Assembly: GCF_000011645.1 (NCBI RefSeq)
Contig: NC_006270.3
Span: 2,291,501 to 2,355,500 of the forward strand
Reading direction: 5' to 3'
DNA: 64,000 nucleotides
DNA from: Bacillus licheniformis DSM 13 = ATCC 14580
GTDB lineage: Bacteria; Bacillota; Bacilli; Bacillales; Bacillaceae
In this document: piece by piece, positions 1-8,672 of the stretch
Numbering within the stretch: the stretch's first letter is position 1
How the letters are laid out: every line of letters starts with the position of its first letter
Position numbers and translations under genes: made by a program
Notes under the pieces: generated by a model
The model's input: the letters and a program-made list of their open reading frames with translations, nothing else
Told to the model about the DNA's origin: nothing
The model's database searches: none

Positions 1-17
1 TTTATCATCATTATAAA

Positions 18-36
18 TGAAATGATAATCATTTTC
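18..36. promoter_or_regulatory. Fur-box-like palindrome
   Basis: The sequence TGAAATGATAATCATTTTC contains the perfect palindrome AATGATAATCATT and matches the classical 19-bp Fur consensus at 15 of 19 positions. It overlaps the last codons of bpsB, so the regulated gene would lie left of the window edge and be read leftward. Fur binding is inferred from the motif only. Confidence 0.55.
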
Positions 37-538
37 AATGGTGTAATTTTTCTAATGCCTGTTCTTCCGTACGAATGCGGATGTACATGACAGCAGCGTT
101 GAGCACCGTAAATAAAAGTGCGGTGGCGTATGCCTGAAAAAGCAGGGGCAAAAGCAGAAATTCAAGAGCGACCGCCAAATAGTTCGGATGTTTAATCCAT
201 TGATAGGGCCCCTTTCGGACAAGATTCGTTCCAGGGATGACAAGGATTTTCGTGTTCCAGCATTTCCCCAGTGAAAAGAGCGCCCAATACCGGAGAACCT
301 GCGTGAAGATGAGGCCTGTCAATACGACAAGCGCCATCGGAAGGGTTCCGCGTTGAAAAGCGGTCGTTTCCCAAATCAAAGATACGAAAAACGAAACATG
401 CATCGCGACGATGTAAGGGTAATGACGTTTCCCGTATTCGACCGCTCCCTCTTTCAGAGCGTTTTTTTCGTTGAACTTCGCGACTGCCAGCTCAAGCAGG
501 CGCTGGGCGGCAAAAATGCTTAAAATCGTCCAAAACAT
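35..538 (-). CDS. bpsB: BpsB/YpbQ, isoprenylcysteine-type O-methyltransferase of alkylpyrones
   Basis: A 167-residue membrane protein of the ICMT (isoprenylcysteine carboxyl methyltransferase) family. Several hydrophobic segments are visible, and the C-terminal half carries the family signature GPYQWIKHPNY followed by a conserved EE near the end (RTEEQALEKLHH). In B. subtilis this protein methylates the alkylpyrones made by the type III polyketide synthase BpsA. Its start lies 7 bp beyond the bpsA stop, so the two are co-transcribed. No terminator is visible after it within the window. Confidence 0.88.
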   Translation of the reverse strand: MFWTILSIFAAQRLLELAVAKFNEKNALKEGAVEYGKRHYPYIVAMHVSFFVSLIWETTAFQRGTLPMALVVLTGLIFTQVLRYWALFSLGKCWNTKILVIPGTNLVRKGPYQWIKHPNYLAVALEFLLLPLLFQAYATALLFTVLNAAVMYIRIRTEEQALEKLHH

Positions 539-545
539 GTGTCAG

Positions 546-1643
546 TCACTCTCTTTTTGTCCATCTCAAGAGCAGCAGCTCCGATGAAAAGCCCGGTCCG
601 AGCGCCCCTAAGAGACCGTATTTTCCCGGCACGGGGCCGCCATGCAAGCAATATTCCTTTAAAACATGCATCACAGTGGCCGATGACATATTGCCGTGCC
701 TGGCCAAAATTTTTCGTGAACAGTCGATGTGCGCTTCGGAAAATCCAAGGATTTCCATATAAGCGTCGAGAACTTTTTTTCCGCCAGGGTGGGCCAGAAA
801 TACTTGAATGTTCTCCAAAGCGATATGTTCTTTATTCAGAAATGCTTCGATATCGTTCTTTAAGTGTGTTTTGATCAATGTCGGAATGTCCCTGGAAAAA
901 ACGACGCGAAAACCGTTGTCATTGATTTCCCATCCCATGACCTCTTCCGAATCTTCCAAGGTGCTGGATTGTGAGCCCAATACTTCCGGAAGAACCTCAA
1001 ATCTGGCTTCTGAGAAATCCGCTTCCTTGCCGCACATTAAAAGCGCGGCGATTCCATCGCCAAATAAAGATGTGCCGATAAGATTGCTTTTCGATTGATC
1101 ATCCTTTTGAAACGTTAAACTGCACAGCTCCGCCGCAATCACAAGGACATGGGCTTTTGGAAACGCTTTGCAGTATTCGAATGCCCGCGCTATACCTGAA
1201 GCCCCTCCTGCACAGCCTAGCCCCCAGATCGGGATCCGCTTCGCCCGTTTTGAAAAAGGCAGAATGTTCATAAGCTTCGCTTCAATGCTGGGAGTCGAGA
1301 TGCCTGTAGAGGAAATAAAAAAAATCGCGTCAATTTTTCCGCAAGGGATTTCTTTTTTCAAAAAACGGTCGTCCGACAGACAATTCGAAACGGCTTCAGC
1401 ACTGTGTCTGACAGCCATATCAATGTACGTTTGATTTTTCTCCTTGAAGCTCTTGGCCTCTTTGTACCAATCCAAAGGCATGACAAATTGCCGTGAAGCG
1501 ATTTCGCCATTTTGAAAAGCTGACAGCAGACGATCAATGTCTTTAAATGAATCTTTGAACATCTCCCTCGCAAAAACGGCTGCTTCCTTCTGGTCGACAT
1601 GGCAGCGCGGAATGCTTGTCCCCGCCGAAATGACATAGGCCAT
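546..1643 (-). CDS. bpsA: BpsA, type III polyketide synthase (alkylpyrone synthase)
   Basis: A 365-residue chalcone-synthase-like enzyme. The nucleophile is Cys144 in WGLGCAGGASG; the His (VFLAHPGG) and Asn (ARHGNMSSA) of the Cys-His-Asn triad are also present. The B. subtilis enzyme (BcsA/BpsA) condenses long-chain acyl-CoA with malonyl-CoA to triketide and tetraketide pyrones, which the adjacent BpsB then methylates. An acetyltransferase gene ends 41 bp upstream on the same strand and may share the transcript. Confidence 0.92.
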   Translation of the reverse strand: MAYVISAGTSIPRCHVDQKEAAVFAREMFKDSFKDIDRLLSAFQNGEIASRQFVMPLDWYKEAKSFKEKNQTYIDMAVRHSAEAVSNCLSDDRFLKKEIPCGKIDAIFFISSTGISTPSIEAKLMNILPFSKRAKRIPIWGLGCAGGASGIARAFEYCKAFPKAHVLVIAAELCSLTFQKDDQSKSNLIGTSLFGDGIAALLMCGKEADFSEARFEVLPEVLGSQSSTLEDSEEVMGWEINDNGFRVVFSRDIPTLIKTHLKNDIEAFLNKEHIALENIQVFLAHPGGKKVLDAYMEILGFSEAHIDCSRKILARHGNMSSATVMHVLKEYCLHGGPVPGKYGLLGALGPGFSSELLLLRWTKRE

Positions 1644-1684
1644 AACACCACCTCTGTTTACAGCTTCTCCCGAATTTGGCGGCC

Positions 1685-2236
1685 TTATGTGGACCCGTTG
1701 AAAAAATAGGCCATCAGCACTTCATCTTCATATTTCCCGTCCGACAAAACCTGTTCCTTTTGAACCCCTTCAACGATAAAGCCGCTTTTCTTATAGAGCG
1801 ACAGCGCTGCTTCATTTTCGGAAAAAACGGTCAAGCAGAGCTTATGCAGGCGATGCAGCCTGCACCATTTCAGGGTGTAGGACATGATTTCCCTGCCGAT
1901 CCCAAGCCCCTGCGCCTTGCTGTGGAGCCAAGTTCTGAACAGACCCGTGTGCCGCTTCATTTTGAGTTCGCCGCGTATGACCCGGGCAATTCCGTACACC
2001 GTACCATCGATTTCAACCGCCGCATACATGTTGTCTTTTTTCATCATATCGCTGATAAATGCACGCTCTTCCTCAAGTGTGCGCGGCCGTTCTTTTTGGA
2101 TGTAAACGCCCGTTTGAATCACATCTTTCACCGCCTCGATGATGTCAGGGGCATCCGCCATTTTGACGGGACGGATGACAGCTTCACCGCCGTCTTTCGT
2201 CCTGATTCGTTCGACAAGCTCATTCACAGTTTCCAT
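1685..2236 (-). CDS. GNAT family N-acetyltransferase (RimJ/RimL-like)
   Basis: A 183-residue GNAT protein. The acetyl-CoA pyrophosphate-binding motif QGLGIG lies at residues 109-114, followed by motif B-like text (LCLTVFSENEAALSLYKKSGF). The start is well supported by GAGGAGG eight bases upstream. It sits between pbuX and bpsA, a place where I do not recall a gene in B. subtilis, and is read in the same direction as bpsA-bpsB. The substrate cannot be told; protein, amino acid or polyamine acetylation are all possible. A CATAC-N5-GTATG inverted repeat lies just upstream. Confidence 0.8.
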   Translation of the reverse strand: METVNELVERIRTKDGGEAVIRPVKMADAPDIIEAVKDVIQTGVYIQKERPRTLEEERAFISDMMKKDNMYAAVEIDGTVYGIARVIRGELKMKRHTGLFRTWLHSKAQGLGIGREIMSYTLKWCRLHRLHKLCLTVFSENEAALSLYKKSGFIVEGVQKEQVLSDGKYEDEVLMAYFFNGST

Positions 2237-2253
2237 TCGTTACGCCTCCTCTT

Positions 2254-2268
2254 CATACCGGTAGTATG
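2254..2268. promoter_or_regulatory. inverted repeat CATAC-N5-GTATG upstream of the GNAT gene
   Basis: A perfect 5+5 inverted repeat (CATACCGGTAGTATG on the plus strand) 18 bp before the GNAT start codon, in the position of a promoter or operator. No regulator can be named. Confidence 0.3.
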
Positions 2269-2293
2269 GCTTATCCGCAATGAGAAAACACAA

Positions 2294-2322
2294 CAAAAAA
2301 ACCTCACAATCCGTGAGGTTTT
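2294..2322 (-). terminator. Rho-independent terminator of xpt-pbuX
   Basis: On the minus strand AACCTCAC-loop-GTGAGGTT is followed by a run of T, directly at the pbuX stop codon. Confidence 0.85.
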
Positions 2323-3637
2323 AAACGGCAGATTTCTCAGCAGAAACTGCTTCAGGCTGTTCAGCATGACGAGAAAACGGATGAATGTGAAAGATCGCAT
2401 TCAAGAGAATGGCGGTAAAGCTTCCCGCAACAATTCCGTTCTCTGTCAAAAGCTTGACGGCGTCAGGAAGGTTTTGAAACATTTGCGGTACAACCGTCAC
2501 GCCGAGGCCGATTCCGATTGAACACGCTACGATCAACAAGTTCTCCTGCTTGCCGAAATCAACCCTGCTCAGCATTTTGATCCCGTAGGCGATCACCATG
2601 CCGAACATCGCTACCATAGCGCCGCCGAGCACAGGTTTAGGAATGATCGTCGTTAAAGCAGCGGCTTTCGGAAACAGCCCCAACAAAATGAGAAAAGCTC
2701 CGGCAAGCGCGATCACGCTGTTTTTCTTAACTCCTGTCAGCTGAACGAGACCGACGTTTTGCGAATACGCCGTATAAGGAAAGGCGTTGAAAACCCCGCC
2801 CAACAGCACGGCAATCCCTTCGGCGCGATATCCTTTTCCTAAATCCTTTTCTGTCAGGCGGCGGTCCGTCAAATCGCCCAATGCAAAGTAGACGCCTGTG
2901 GACTCGACAAGGCTGACGATCAGCACGAGGGACATCGTCAAGATCGGGGTAACTTCAAAAACAGGGGCGCCGAAGTAAAACGGATGAATCATCTGCACCC
3001 AGCCAGCGTTTGCGACTTCTGTAAAATCAACTTTTCCCATTAGAGCGGCGCCGGCTGTTCCTGCGATCAAGCCGATTAAAATGGAAATTGACTTGATAAA
3101 TCCTGATGTAAAACGATATAAAAGGACGATGACTAGTAAAACGGAAAAAGCTAAAGCAAGATTGGACAGCTCGCCGAAATCGCTGCTGCCTTCACCGCCG
3201 GCCATGTTGTTCATCGCAACGGGAATCAAGGTGATACCGATCACCGTGACGACAGATCCTGTGACCACGGGAGGGAAAAACTTAACAAGCTTTCCGAAGA
3301 AAAAAGAAATGATGACGACAATCACACCACCTGCTATGATGCTTCCATAGATCGCTGGAATACCATATGTCGAGGCGATCGAAATCATCGGAGAAACGGC
3401 TGTGAACGTACACCCCAATACAACAGGCAAACCGATACCGAAAAAGCGGTTTTTCCAAACTTGCAGCAGCGTCGCCACACCGCACATCAAAATGTCGGCA
3501 GATACAAGGTATGTCAGCTGAGCCGGCGTCAGACCGAGAGCGCCGCCGACGATCAGCGGTACGACAACGGCTCCTGCATACATGGCAAGGACGTGCTGAA
3601 TGCTTAATGAAACAGTTTTACCGGCTGTAAGTTTCAT
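2321..3637 (-). CDS. pbuX: PbuX, xanthine permease
   Basis: A 438-residue integral membrane protein of the nucleobase-cation symporter-2 (NCS2/UraA) family, with about a dozen hydrophobic segments and the family-typical GLVQLTGVKKN region in the C-terminal half. It imports xanthine, which Xpt, encoded immediately upstream, converts to XMP. Its ATG overlaps the xpt stop by four bases (ATGA), indicating translational coupling. Expression should follow the purine riboswitch in the xpt leader. Confidence 0.95.
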   Translation of the reverse strand: MKLTAGKTVSLSIQHVLAMYAGAVVVPLIVGGALGLTPAQLTYLVSADILMCGVATLLQVWKNRFFGIGLPVVLGCTFTAVSPMISIASTYGIPAIYGSIIAGGVIVVIISFFFGKLVKFFPPVVTGSVVTVIGITLIPVAMNNMAGGEGSSDFGELSNLALAFSVLLVIVLLYRFTSGFIKSISILIGLIAGTAGAALMGKVDFTEVANAGWVQMIHPFYFGAPVFEVTPILTMSLVLIVSLVESTGVYFALGDLTDRRLTEKDLGKGYRAEGIAVLLGGVFNAFPYTAYSQNVGLVQLTGVKKNSVIALAGAFLILLGLFPKAAALTTIIPKPVLGGAMVAMFGMVIAYGIKMLSRVDFGKQENLLIVACSIGIGLGVTVVPQMFQNLPDAVKLLTENGIVAGSFTAILLNAIFHIHPFSRHAEQPEAVSAEKSAV

Positions 3638-4218
3638 GACCCAACCTCCTGTAAAAAGGTAACTTTTCCACCGGCAAGAGAGGCAATACGCGCAAGGGAT
3701 TCGACTCTGATTCCAAGATTTTCAAGTTCCTCCCTGCCCGTCTGGAATGATTTCTCGATGACGATTCCGATTCCGCACACCTTAGCGCCGGCCTGTTCAA
3801 TGATGGAAACGAGCCCTTTAGCTGCTTGTCCGTTTGCCAAAAAATCGTCGATGATCAGAACTTTGTCATCCTTTGAAAGGTGGCTGGCTGATACGGCAAC
3901 CGTACTTTCCGTTTTCTTTGTAAATGAATAGACAGAAGCCGTCAACAGATTTTCCGTCAAGGTAAGCGATTGACGCTTTCTTGCAAATACTACCGGCACG
4001 CCCAGCTTCAAGCCGGCCATCACGGCAGGTGCGATGCCTGAGGATTCAATCGTCACAATCTTTGTGACGCCTTCCTCCCGGAAAAGCGAAGCAAACTCTT
4101 CACCCACAGCAAGCATTAATTCCGGATCGATTTGATGATTTAAAAATGAATCAACTTTCAGCACTTCGTCAGACAACACCGTGCCCTGCTCTGCAATTTT
4201 TCGTTTTAGCTTTTCCAT
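3634..4218 (-). CDS. xpt: Xpt, xanthine phosphoribosyltransferase
   Basis: A 194-residue type I phosphoribosyltransferase with the PRPP-binding motif VLIIDDFLANGQA at residues 120-132. It converts xanthine plus PRPP to XMP in purine salvage. A GGAGGGG ribosome binding site precedes the ATG. First gene of xpt-pbuX; the 5' leader carries a purine riboswitch with an intrinsic terminator, so guanine or hypoxanthine should turn the operon off. Confidence 0.97.
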   Translation of the reverse strand: MEKLKRKIAEQGTVLSDEVLKVDSFLNHQIDPELMLAVGEEFASLFREEGVTKIVTIESSGIAPAVMAGLKLGVPVVFARKRQSLTLTENLLTASVYSFTKKTESTVAVSASHLSKDDKVLIIDDFLANGQAAKGLVSIIEQAGAKVCGIGIVIEKSFQTGREELENLGIRVESLARIASLAGGKVTFLQEVGS

Positions 4219-4249
4219 TAAACCCCTCCGTTCATCAATTGCCCTTCAT

Positions 4250-4296
4250 AAAAAAAAGCATTGTCCGCTCGGATTTGAAATGCGAGCGGGCAATGC
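4250..4296 (-). terminator. riboswitch-controlled terminator ahead of xpt
   Basis: A 14-bp stem (one G-U pair) with arms at 4258-4271 and 4283-4296, followed on the minus strand by eight T (4250-4257). It lies between the aptamer and the xpt ribosome binding site, as in the B. subtilis xpt riboswitch expression platform. Confidence 0.92.
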
Positions 4297-4350
4297 TTAA
4301 AAAGACGAATTCCGTCAGTTTGACTAAAAGACGTTCGTTTTCTTATCGCC

Positions 4351-4419
4351 CACTCATAGTCGGACATTTACGGTGCCCGGTAGAAACTTGCGTGCCATAT
4401 CCACGCGATTATATGAGTG
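4351..4419 (-). ncRNA. purine (guanine-class) riboswitch aptamer
   Basis: On the minus strand the P1 arms CACTCATA and TATGAGTG enclose the conserved core: ATAATCGCGTGGATATGGCACGC (with the P2 loop), GTTTCTACCGGGCACCGTAAATGTCCGAC (with the P3 loop). The J3/P1 position that decides ligand class reads C in GACTATGAGTG, predicting guanine/hypoxanthine rather than adenine. It is nearly identical to the B. subtilis xpt aptamer. Confidence 0.96.
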
Positions 4420-4433
4420 ATATAATGTATCAA

Positions 4434-4462
4434 ATTATATCAACTTTCGTTCCGAATGAAAA
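4434..4462 (-). promoter_or_regulatory. promoter of xpt-pbuX
   Basis: TTTTCA, 17-bp spacer, TATAAT on the minus strand, placing the start of transcription just upstream of the purine aptamer. The -35 match is weak. Confidence 0.6.
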
Positions 4463-4539
4463 GGGATAAAACAAAAAAAGACGAACCTGCACACATTTTT
4501 TCATTTGAACGTTCGTATTTAACAGAAAATTCTGACCCG

Positions 4540-4571
4540 AAAACCCCTCCCATACAGACGGGAGGGGTTTT
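4540..4571. terminator. terminator of ypwA
   Basis: AAAACCCCTCCC / GGGAGGGGTTTT hairpin immediately after the ypwA stop; symmetrical, so it could act in both directions. Confidence 0.8.
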
Positions 4572-4574
4572 CTT

Positions 4575-6080
4575 TTACAAATAGAGTGTTGTATATTTTT
4601 CTTCCAGATAGCGGATTAAATGACGGACGTTTAATTCTTCGCCTGTCGCAGATTTAATGATTTCCAGCGGTTTTTTTCTTTTGCCGTGGATGTGTACATG
4701 CTCTGTCAGCCACTTTCTGATCGGTTGAAAATCGCCGTTTTCAATCAGACGGTCAAACTCCGGAAGATCTTTCAGCATGCTTGACTTCAGTTGAGCCGCA
4801 TACATATATCCAAGCGCATATGAAGGAAAATAACCGAAATCTCCGCCGGACCAATGGACATCCTGCAGGATTCCTTTAGCATCGTCGGGAGGCGTAATGC
4901 CCAGGTATGCTTCATATTTGTCATTCCATAGTTTTGGAAGGTCTCCGACCGATACTTCGCCGCTGAAAATCGCTTTTTCAATTTCATAGCGGATCATAAT
5001 ATGCAGCGGATATGTCAGTTCATCAGCCTCGATCCGAATCAGCGACGGCTTTGATTCATTAACGGCTCTGTAGAACCCTTCGGCAGTAACGCCTGCAAAC
5101 TGGTCAGGGCTTGCTTCCTTTATTTTATCAAAATACCGCGTCCAAAAGCTTTGATGCCTGCCGATAAAGTTCTCATAGAAAAGGGATTGAGATTCATGAA
5201 TGCCCATTGATGCGCCGTCTGATAAATTGGTTCCGCCCAGCGCTTCATCAATGTTCTGTTCATAAATGGCATGGCCGCATTCATGAATTGTTCCGAAAAC
5301 AGCCGACCGAAAATCGTTTTCATTGTATGCTGTGGTCACCCGGGCATCCCCTTGGCTGATCGTCACCTGGAAAGGATGAACCGTCTCATCCAGGCGCCCC
5401 GCCTCAAAATCATAGCCCAGCTCCTGTAAGAAGAAGTGGCAAACATCGCGCTGCCGCTCTTTCGGGAAATGATCGTGAACAAAGCCCGTATCAGGCTTTT
5501 TATCACTGGCGGCAATCTTTTGCACAAGCGGAACGATAGCCTCCCGCAATTCAGAAAAAAGGGCGTCGAGCTTTTCGACTGTAACGCCTGGTTCGTATTG
5601 GTCCAGAAGCGTGTTATAAGGATGGCCTTCATATCCCCAGTATGAGATAAACCGTTTTTTAAAGTCGATGATTTTTTCTAAATACGGAGCAAAGAGAGAA
5701 AAATCGGACGCCTTTTTCGCTTTTTCCCAGACGGATTCCGCTTTGGAAGTCAGTGTCGTATATTCTTTGAACTCCTCTTCCGGAATCTTGCTGTTTAAAT
5801 CGTACTCTTTTTTCGCTTCTTCAACCGCTTTCTGTGTATCAAAAGGCAGATCTTGTTTTTGCCCGGCTAAGGTATCCAAAAGCTCTTTCATCCGCGGGGA
5901 CGTTCTCATCTGAAAGACGTCTGCCGACAATTGGCCGATAGCTTCAGCGCGGCTTTCCTCCCCTTTTCTCGGCGCGCCCGTTCTCATATCCCAGTACATG
6001 ACATTAATCGCCTGCTCATACCGGCTGATTTTCTTTAATGTTTCTAAAAACTCTTTTTCATATGTATTGATCGACATCAT
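4575..6080 (-). CDS. ypwA: YpwA, M32 family metallocarboxypeptidase
   Basis: A 501-residue cytosolic zinc carboxypeptidase of family M32 (Taq carboxypeptidase type). The zinc motif HECGH is at residues 266-270 and downstream family blocks are present (GTNLSDGASMGIHESQS, ESKPSLIRIEADELTYPLHI). It removes C-terminal residues from peptides. It stands alone between the divergent-side xpt promoter and ypvA; an AGGAGG site precedes the start. An N-terminal MMS offers two neighbouring start codons. Confidence 0.93.
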   Translation of the reverse strand: MMSINTYEKEFLETLKKISRYEQAINVMYWDMRTGAPRKGEESRAEAIGQLSADVFQMRTSPRMKELLDTLAGQKQDLPFDTQKAVEEAKKEYDLNSKIPEEEFKEYTTLTSKAESVWEKAKKASDFSLFAPYLEKIIDFKKRFISYWGYEGHPYNTLLDQYEPGVTVEKLDALFSELREAIVPLVQKIAASDKKPDTGFVHDHFPKERQRDVCHFFLQELGYDFEAGRLDETVHPFQVTISQGDARVTTAYNENDFRSAVFGTIHECGHAIYEQNIDEALGGTNLSDGASMGIHESQSLFYENFIGRHQSFWTRYFDKIKEASPDQFAGVTAEGFYRAVNESKPSLIRIEADELTYPLHIMIRYEIEKAIFSGEVSVGDLPKLWNDKYEAYLGITPPDDAKGILQDVHWSGGDFGYFPSYALGYMYAAQLKSSMLKDLPEFDRLIENGDFQPIRKWLTEHVHIHGKRKKPLEIIKSATGEELNVRHLIRYLEEKYTTLYL

Positions 6081-6160
6081 TCATCCTCCTCTTCCCGTAT
6101 ATGATGCGAATTGTAATCAGACTAATGGAAATATTTACGAAAGTCAACTTTTATGCAGCC

Positions 6161-6192
6161 AAAAAAAGAAAAGCGGGATGTCCGCTTTTCTT
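6161..6192 (-). terminator. terminator of ypvA
   Basis: AGAAAAGCGGACATCCCGCTTTTCT hairpin followed by seven T on the minus strand; the ypvA stop codon lies in its first arm. Confidence 0.9.
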
Positions 6193-8110
6193 ATACATAG
6201 ACTGGCTGAACAGGAAGAACAGATTCGACTTCTTTTATCACATTCCATTCTTTTTCATCGCCCGCAAAAATGCTGATCGTGCCGCTGTCGCTGTTTGATC
6301 TGATCAGACGTCCGATCCCTTGGCGAAGTCTTAGCAGCATGTAAGGAAGGTCTACTTCGCGAAAGGCGTTTTCCACGCCGCTCCGCTTCGCTTCAAACAC
6401 GGGATCATGCGGCGGAAATGGGAGCGACCAGATGATGACATTTTGAAGCGGGTCTCCGGGAATATCGAGCCCTTCCCATAGATGGACAGAGCACAAGACG
6501 GATTCTTCTACCGTTTGAAACTTTTCAACGATTGTACTGATTTCTTCATCCCCTTCAAAGTAAACGGGAAACGAAAATGATTCCTGTGCAGTCCGGCGCT
6601 TGAAGGACAGAAGCTCTTCAAAAGACGGAAACAGGATCAGCGTCTTCCCTCCAGATTCTTTGATTGCACGGATTGCCGCTTCTTCTTTCGCTTCTTTTTC
6701 CTCGATTTGATGGATGTACACTTTCATCTGCTCTTCATAATCGTACGGCGAATCGACGGTAAATGATAAGTAATCGCGGATCCCGAGGCTGGTCGCCAAA
6801 TAATCGAACGATCCGTTTTCCGATAATGTCGCCGATGAGAAAATAAACGGAATCTGCTTGGAGAACACCTTTTCTCCGAGAACTTCAGAGACGGTTCTCG
6901 GCATGACGACGAATGTCGACTCAAGCTCTTTTTGTTCAAGCCAGCTGATCGCATTTTTCCTGTAGAGCGAAAGGGAGTAAGCCATCTGTTCTAAATACTC
7001 TTCGACAACAGTTAAAGCGTACTGGTCGATCGTGTACAGCTCGCCCTCAAAAACGAGCGCCTCTCCGATTTTTTCAAGCAAATCATACAGCTCGGCGGCC
7101 GCTTTTTTCACATCGGTATCGTCTTTGATGCGCATGCGCTCAGAGCCTTCTGCTTTTTCGGCATTTTCCGTAAGCAAACCGAAAAATTCGTCGTTGGCGC
7201 GAAGCGCTTCTTCGACAAGCTCTGCAAATTCTTCTCTGATGTCATTGCCGAGCAGGCGCTCAAGGAACATTTCGAGCGTGGATTGTTTCACCCTGTATGT
7301 CAGCGCTTTTTGGGCCGCAAACTCGAGCAGATGCCCTTCATCAAAAACCACTGCGCTGTGCTCCGGCAAAAGCGGAAGCTGGCCTTCCCGCTTTCTCGCC
7401 TCTTCCGTCCAAACGTGCTCCATATAGAAATCATGGGAACAGATGATGAAATCGGTTGATTTTCGATAATGGTCTCTTGACAGTGTGAGCCCGCAGCGGT
7501 GCCTCATATCACATGTAAGACAGTCCTGAAAAGAGTCGTAACCGATTTCAGACCACTCATCGTTTGATAAAGACGAATTCTCTTTTCGGTCGCCGTACGG
7601 ATAAAAAGCCTGCATGCCCTGCGATTCGTGAACGAAAGACGGCAGACTTTCGTAAAGGTCAAGCCATTTTTCATCATCAGAGCGCTGCATCGTTTTCTCC
7701 AGTTTTTTCAAACATAAATATTGATCATGCGACTTGCTGAGCCTTGCGTCGATCGTCAGGCCTAAATGCTCGGAAATTTTATAAATGTCGCCTTCTTTTT
7801 TGACGAGCTGTTCGATCAGCGTCTCATCCGCGCAGGCGATGACCGCCGGCTTGCCCGTATACCTGGCATAGCTCAAGGCAAACAGAAGATAGACGAGCGT
7901 TTTTCCGGTGCCGACGCCGGCTTCCGCAAACATGACCTTCTTTTCCTTAAATGCCCGCTCTAATTGAAAAGCCATGAATATTTGCTCATCGCGCAAATCA
8001 AAGCCTTTTTCAGGAAGAATATCGTAAAATACATCACCGATCCAATTGTTCAGTTCTTCATAAAAGTTTTTTGTTTTTGTTAATGAAAAAGGCAGACGAG
8101 ATGCTGTCAC
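6191..8110 (-). CDS. ypvA: YpvA, DinG/XPD-like Fe-S ATP-dependent DNA helicase
   Basis: A 639-residue superfamily 2 helicase. Walker A GVGTGKT is at residues 65-71, the Walker B box reads DEGH instead of DEAH (VVFDEGHLLEF), and motif VI is RLRQGIGRLIRS. Between motifs Ia and II there are four cysteines (YLCLKK, then DCLTCDMRHRC) in the layout of an XPD-type 4Fe-4S cluster. Unlike DinG in this same window it has no N-terminal exonuclease domain. The start is GTG. Probable role in DNA repair or replication conflict, inferred from family. Confidence 0.9.
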   Translation of the reverse strand: MTASRLPFSLTKTKNFYEELNNWIGDVFYDILPEKGFDLRDEQIFMAFQLERAFKEKKVMFAEAGVGTGKTLVYLLFALSYARYTGKPAVIACADETLIEQLVKKEGDIYKISEHLGLTIDARLSKSHDQYLCLKKLEKTMQRSDDEKWLDLYESLPSFVHESQGMQAFYPYGDRKENSSLSNDEWSEIGYDSFQDCLTCDMRHRCGLTLSRDHYRKSTDFIICSHDFYMEHVWTEEARKREGQLPLLPEHSAVVFDEGHLLEFAAQKALTYRVKQSTLEMFLERLLGNDIREEFAELVEEALRANDEFFGLLTENAEKAEGSERMRIKDDTDVKKAAAELYDLLEKIGEALVFEGELYTIDQYALTVVEEYLEQMAYSLSLYRKNAISWLEQKELESTFVVMPRTVSEVLGEKVFSKQIPFIFSSATLSENGSFDYLATSLGIRDYLSFTVDSPYDYEEQMKVYIHQIEEKEAKEEAAIRAIKESGGKTLILFPSFEELLSFKRRTAQESFSFPVYFEGDEEISTIVEKFQTVEESVLCSVHLWEGLDIPGDPLQNVIIWSLPFPPHDPVFEAKRSGVENAFREVDLPYMLLRLRQGIGRLIRSNSDSGTISIFAGDEKEWNVIKEVESVLPVQPVYV

Positions 8111-8218
8111 CCTGCTCCAACCCCCAACTATCGAGTTTTCAGAACTTCTATCCTATCACTATGATTCAAGAAATTCAACAAGAAAGATTTGAAAAAAGGA
8201 GCAGGAAGCCTCTCTCAA

Positions 8219-8395
8219 CTATTTCCGGTAAATCGAATGCGTCAAAAACGGATGATCTGTCGATTCCATATGGCTGATCGCGTTTTTCAATTCTTCCTTT
8301 GCATATGTAAGGCGCTCTTCGCCAATGTCCTCGAGCTGGCTTTCTGACGTCTCCAGCGCTTTTTGAATCATTTGAATATGATCGCTGTTCAACAT
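8219..8395 (-). CDS. yptA: YptA, small conserved hypothetical protein
   Basis: A 58-residue, mostly helical, acidic protein (MLNSDHIQMIQKALETSESQ...). The reading frame extends upstream to a TTG at 8413, but an AAAGAGGTG ribosome binding site lies inside that extension at proper distance from the ATG at 8395, which is therefore chosen. It lies between ypvA and a divergent coat-like gene, as yptA does in B. subtilis. Function unknown; the symbol is assigned by position. Confidence 0.65.
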   Translation of the reverse strand: MLNSDHIQMIQKALETSESQLEDIGEERLTYAKEELKNAISHMESTDHPFLTHSIYRK

Positions 8396-8481
8396 GAAAT
8401 CACCTCTTTTCAAATCGAATAATCCCGAGTATATGCAGGATGAATCGTTTTTATACAGGCTGATTTTATGTTTTTTCTTTC

Positions 8482-8530
8482 TATACTCTTAGGGCGGACC
8501 GTTTTCGCAGCGGTCAAACACCCTTTTTTC
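8482..8530 (+). other. hairpin with T-run in the yptA / coat gene intergenic region
   Basis: AGGG-GACCG-loop-CGGTC-CCCT followed by six T on the plus strand, preceded four bases earlier by TATACT. No plus-strand gene ends here, so it may be a stray terminator or the end of a short transcript. The rest of 8396-8672 shows nothing else convincing. Confidence 0.3.
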
Positions 8531-8672
8531 AGTCAAACAAAAAGCTTAACACCAGATAACAAGGACTGTGTTAGACAATGTGCTCTTTATCCATCATAAA
8601 AACCCAGTCTATTCCATTTTTCTATCATATCCTGTAGGGACTTAAAATTTATAGACTAAAGGTGGAGAGTAC

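Noticed and set aside
539..874. Plus-strand 111-codon frame opposite bpsA
   Set aside because: No ribosome binding site and no family likeness; it is a shadow of the bpsA coding sequence.
1676..2521. Long plus-strand frame (281 codons) across the GNAT gene and the end of pbuX
   Set aside because: It crosses the pbuX terminator and opposes two well-supported genes; composition is that of an antisense frame.
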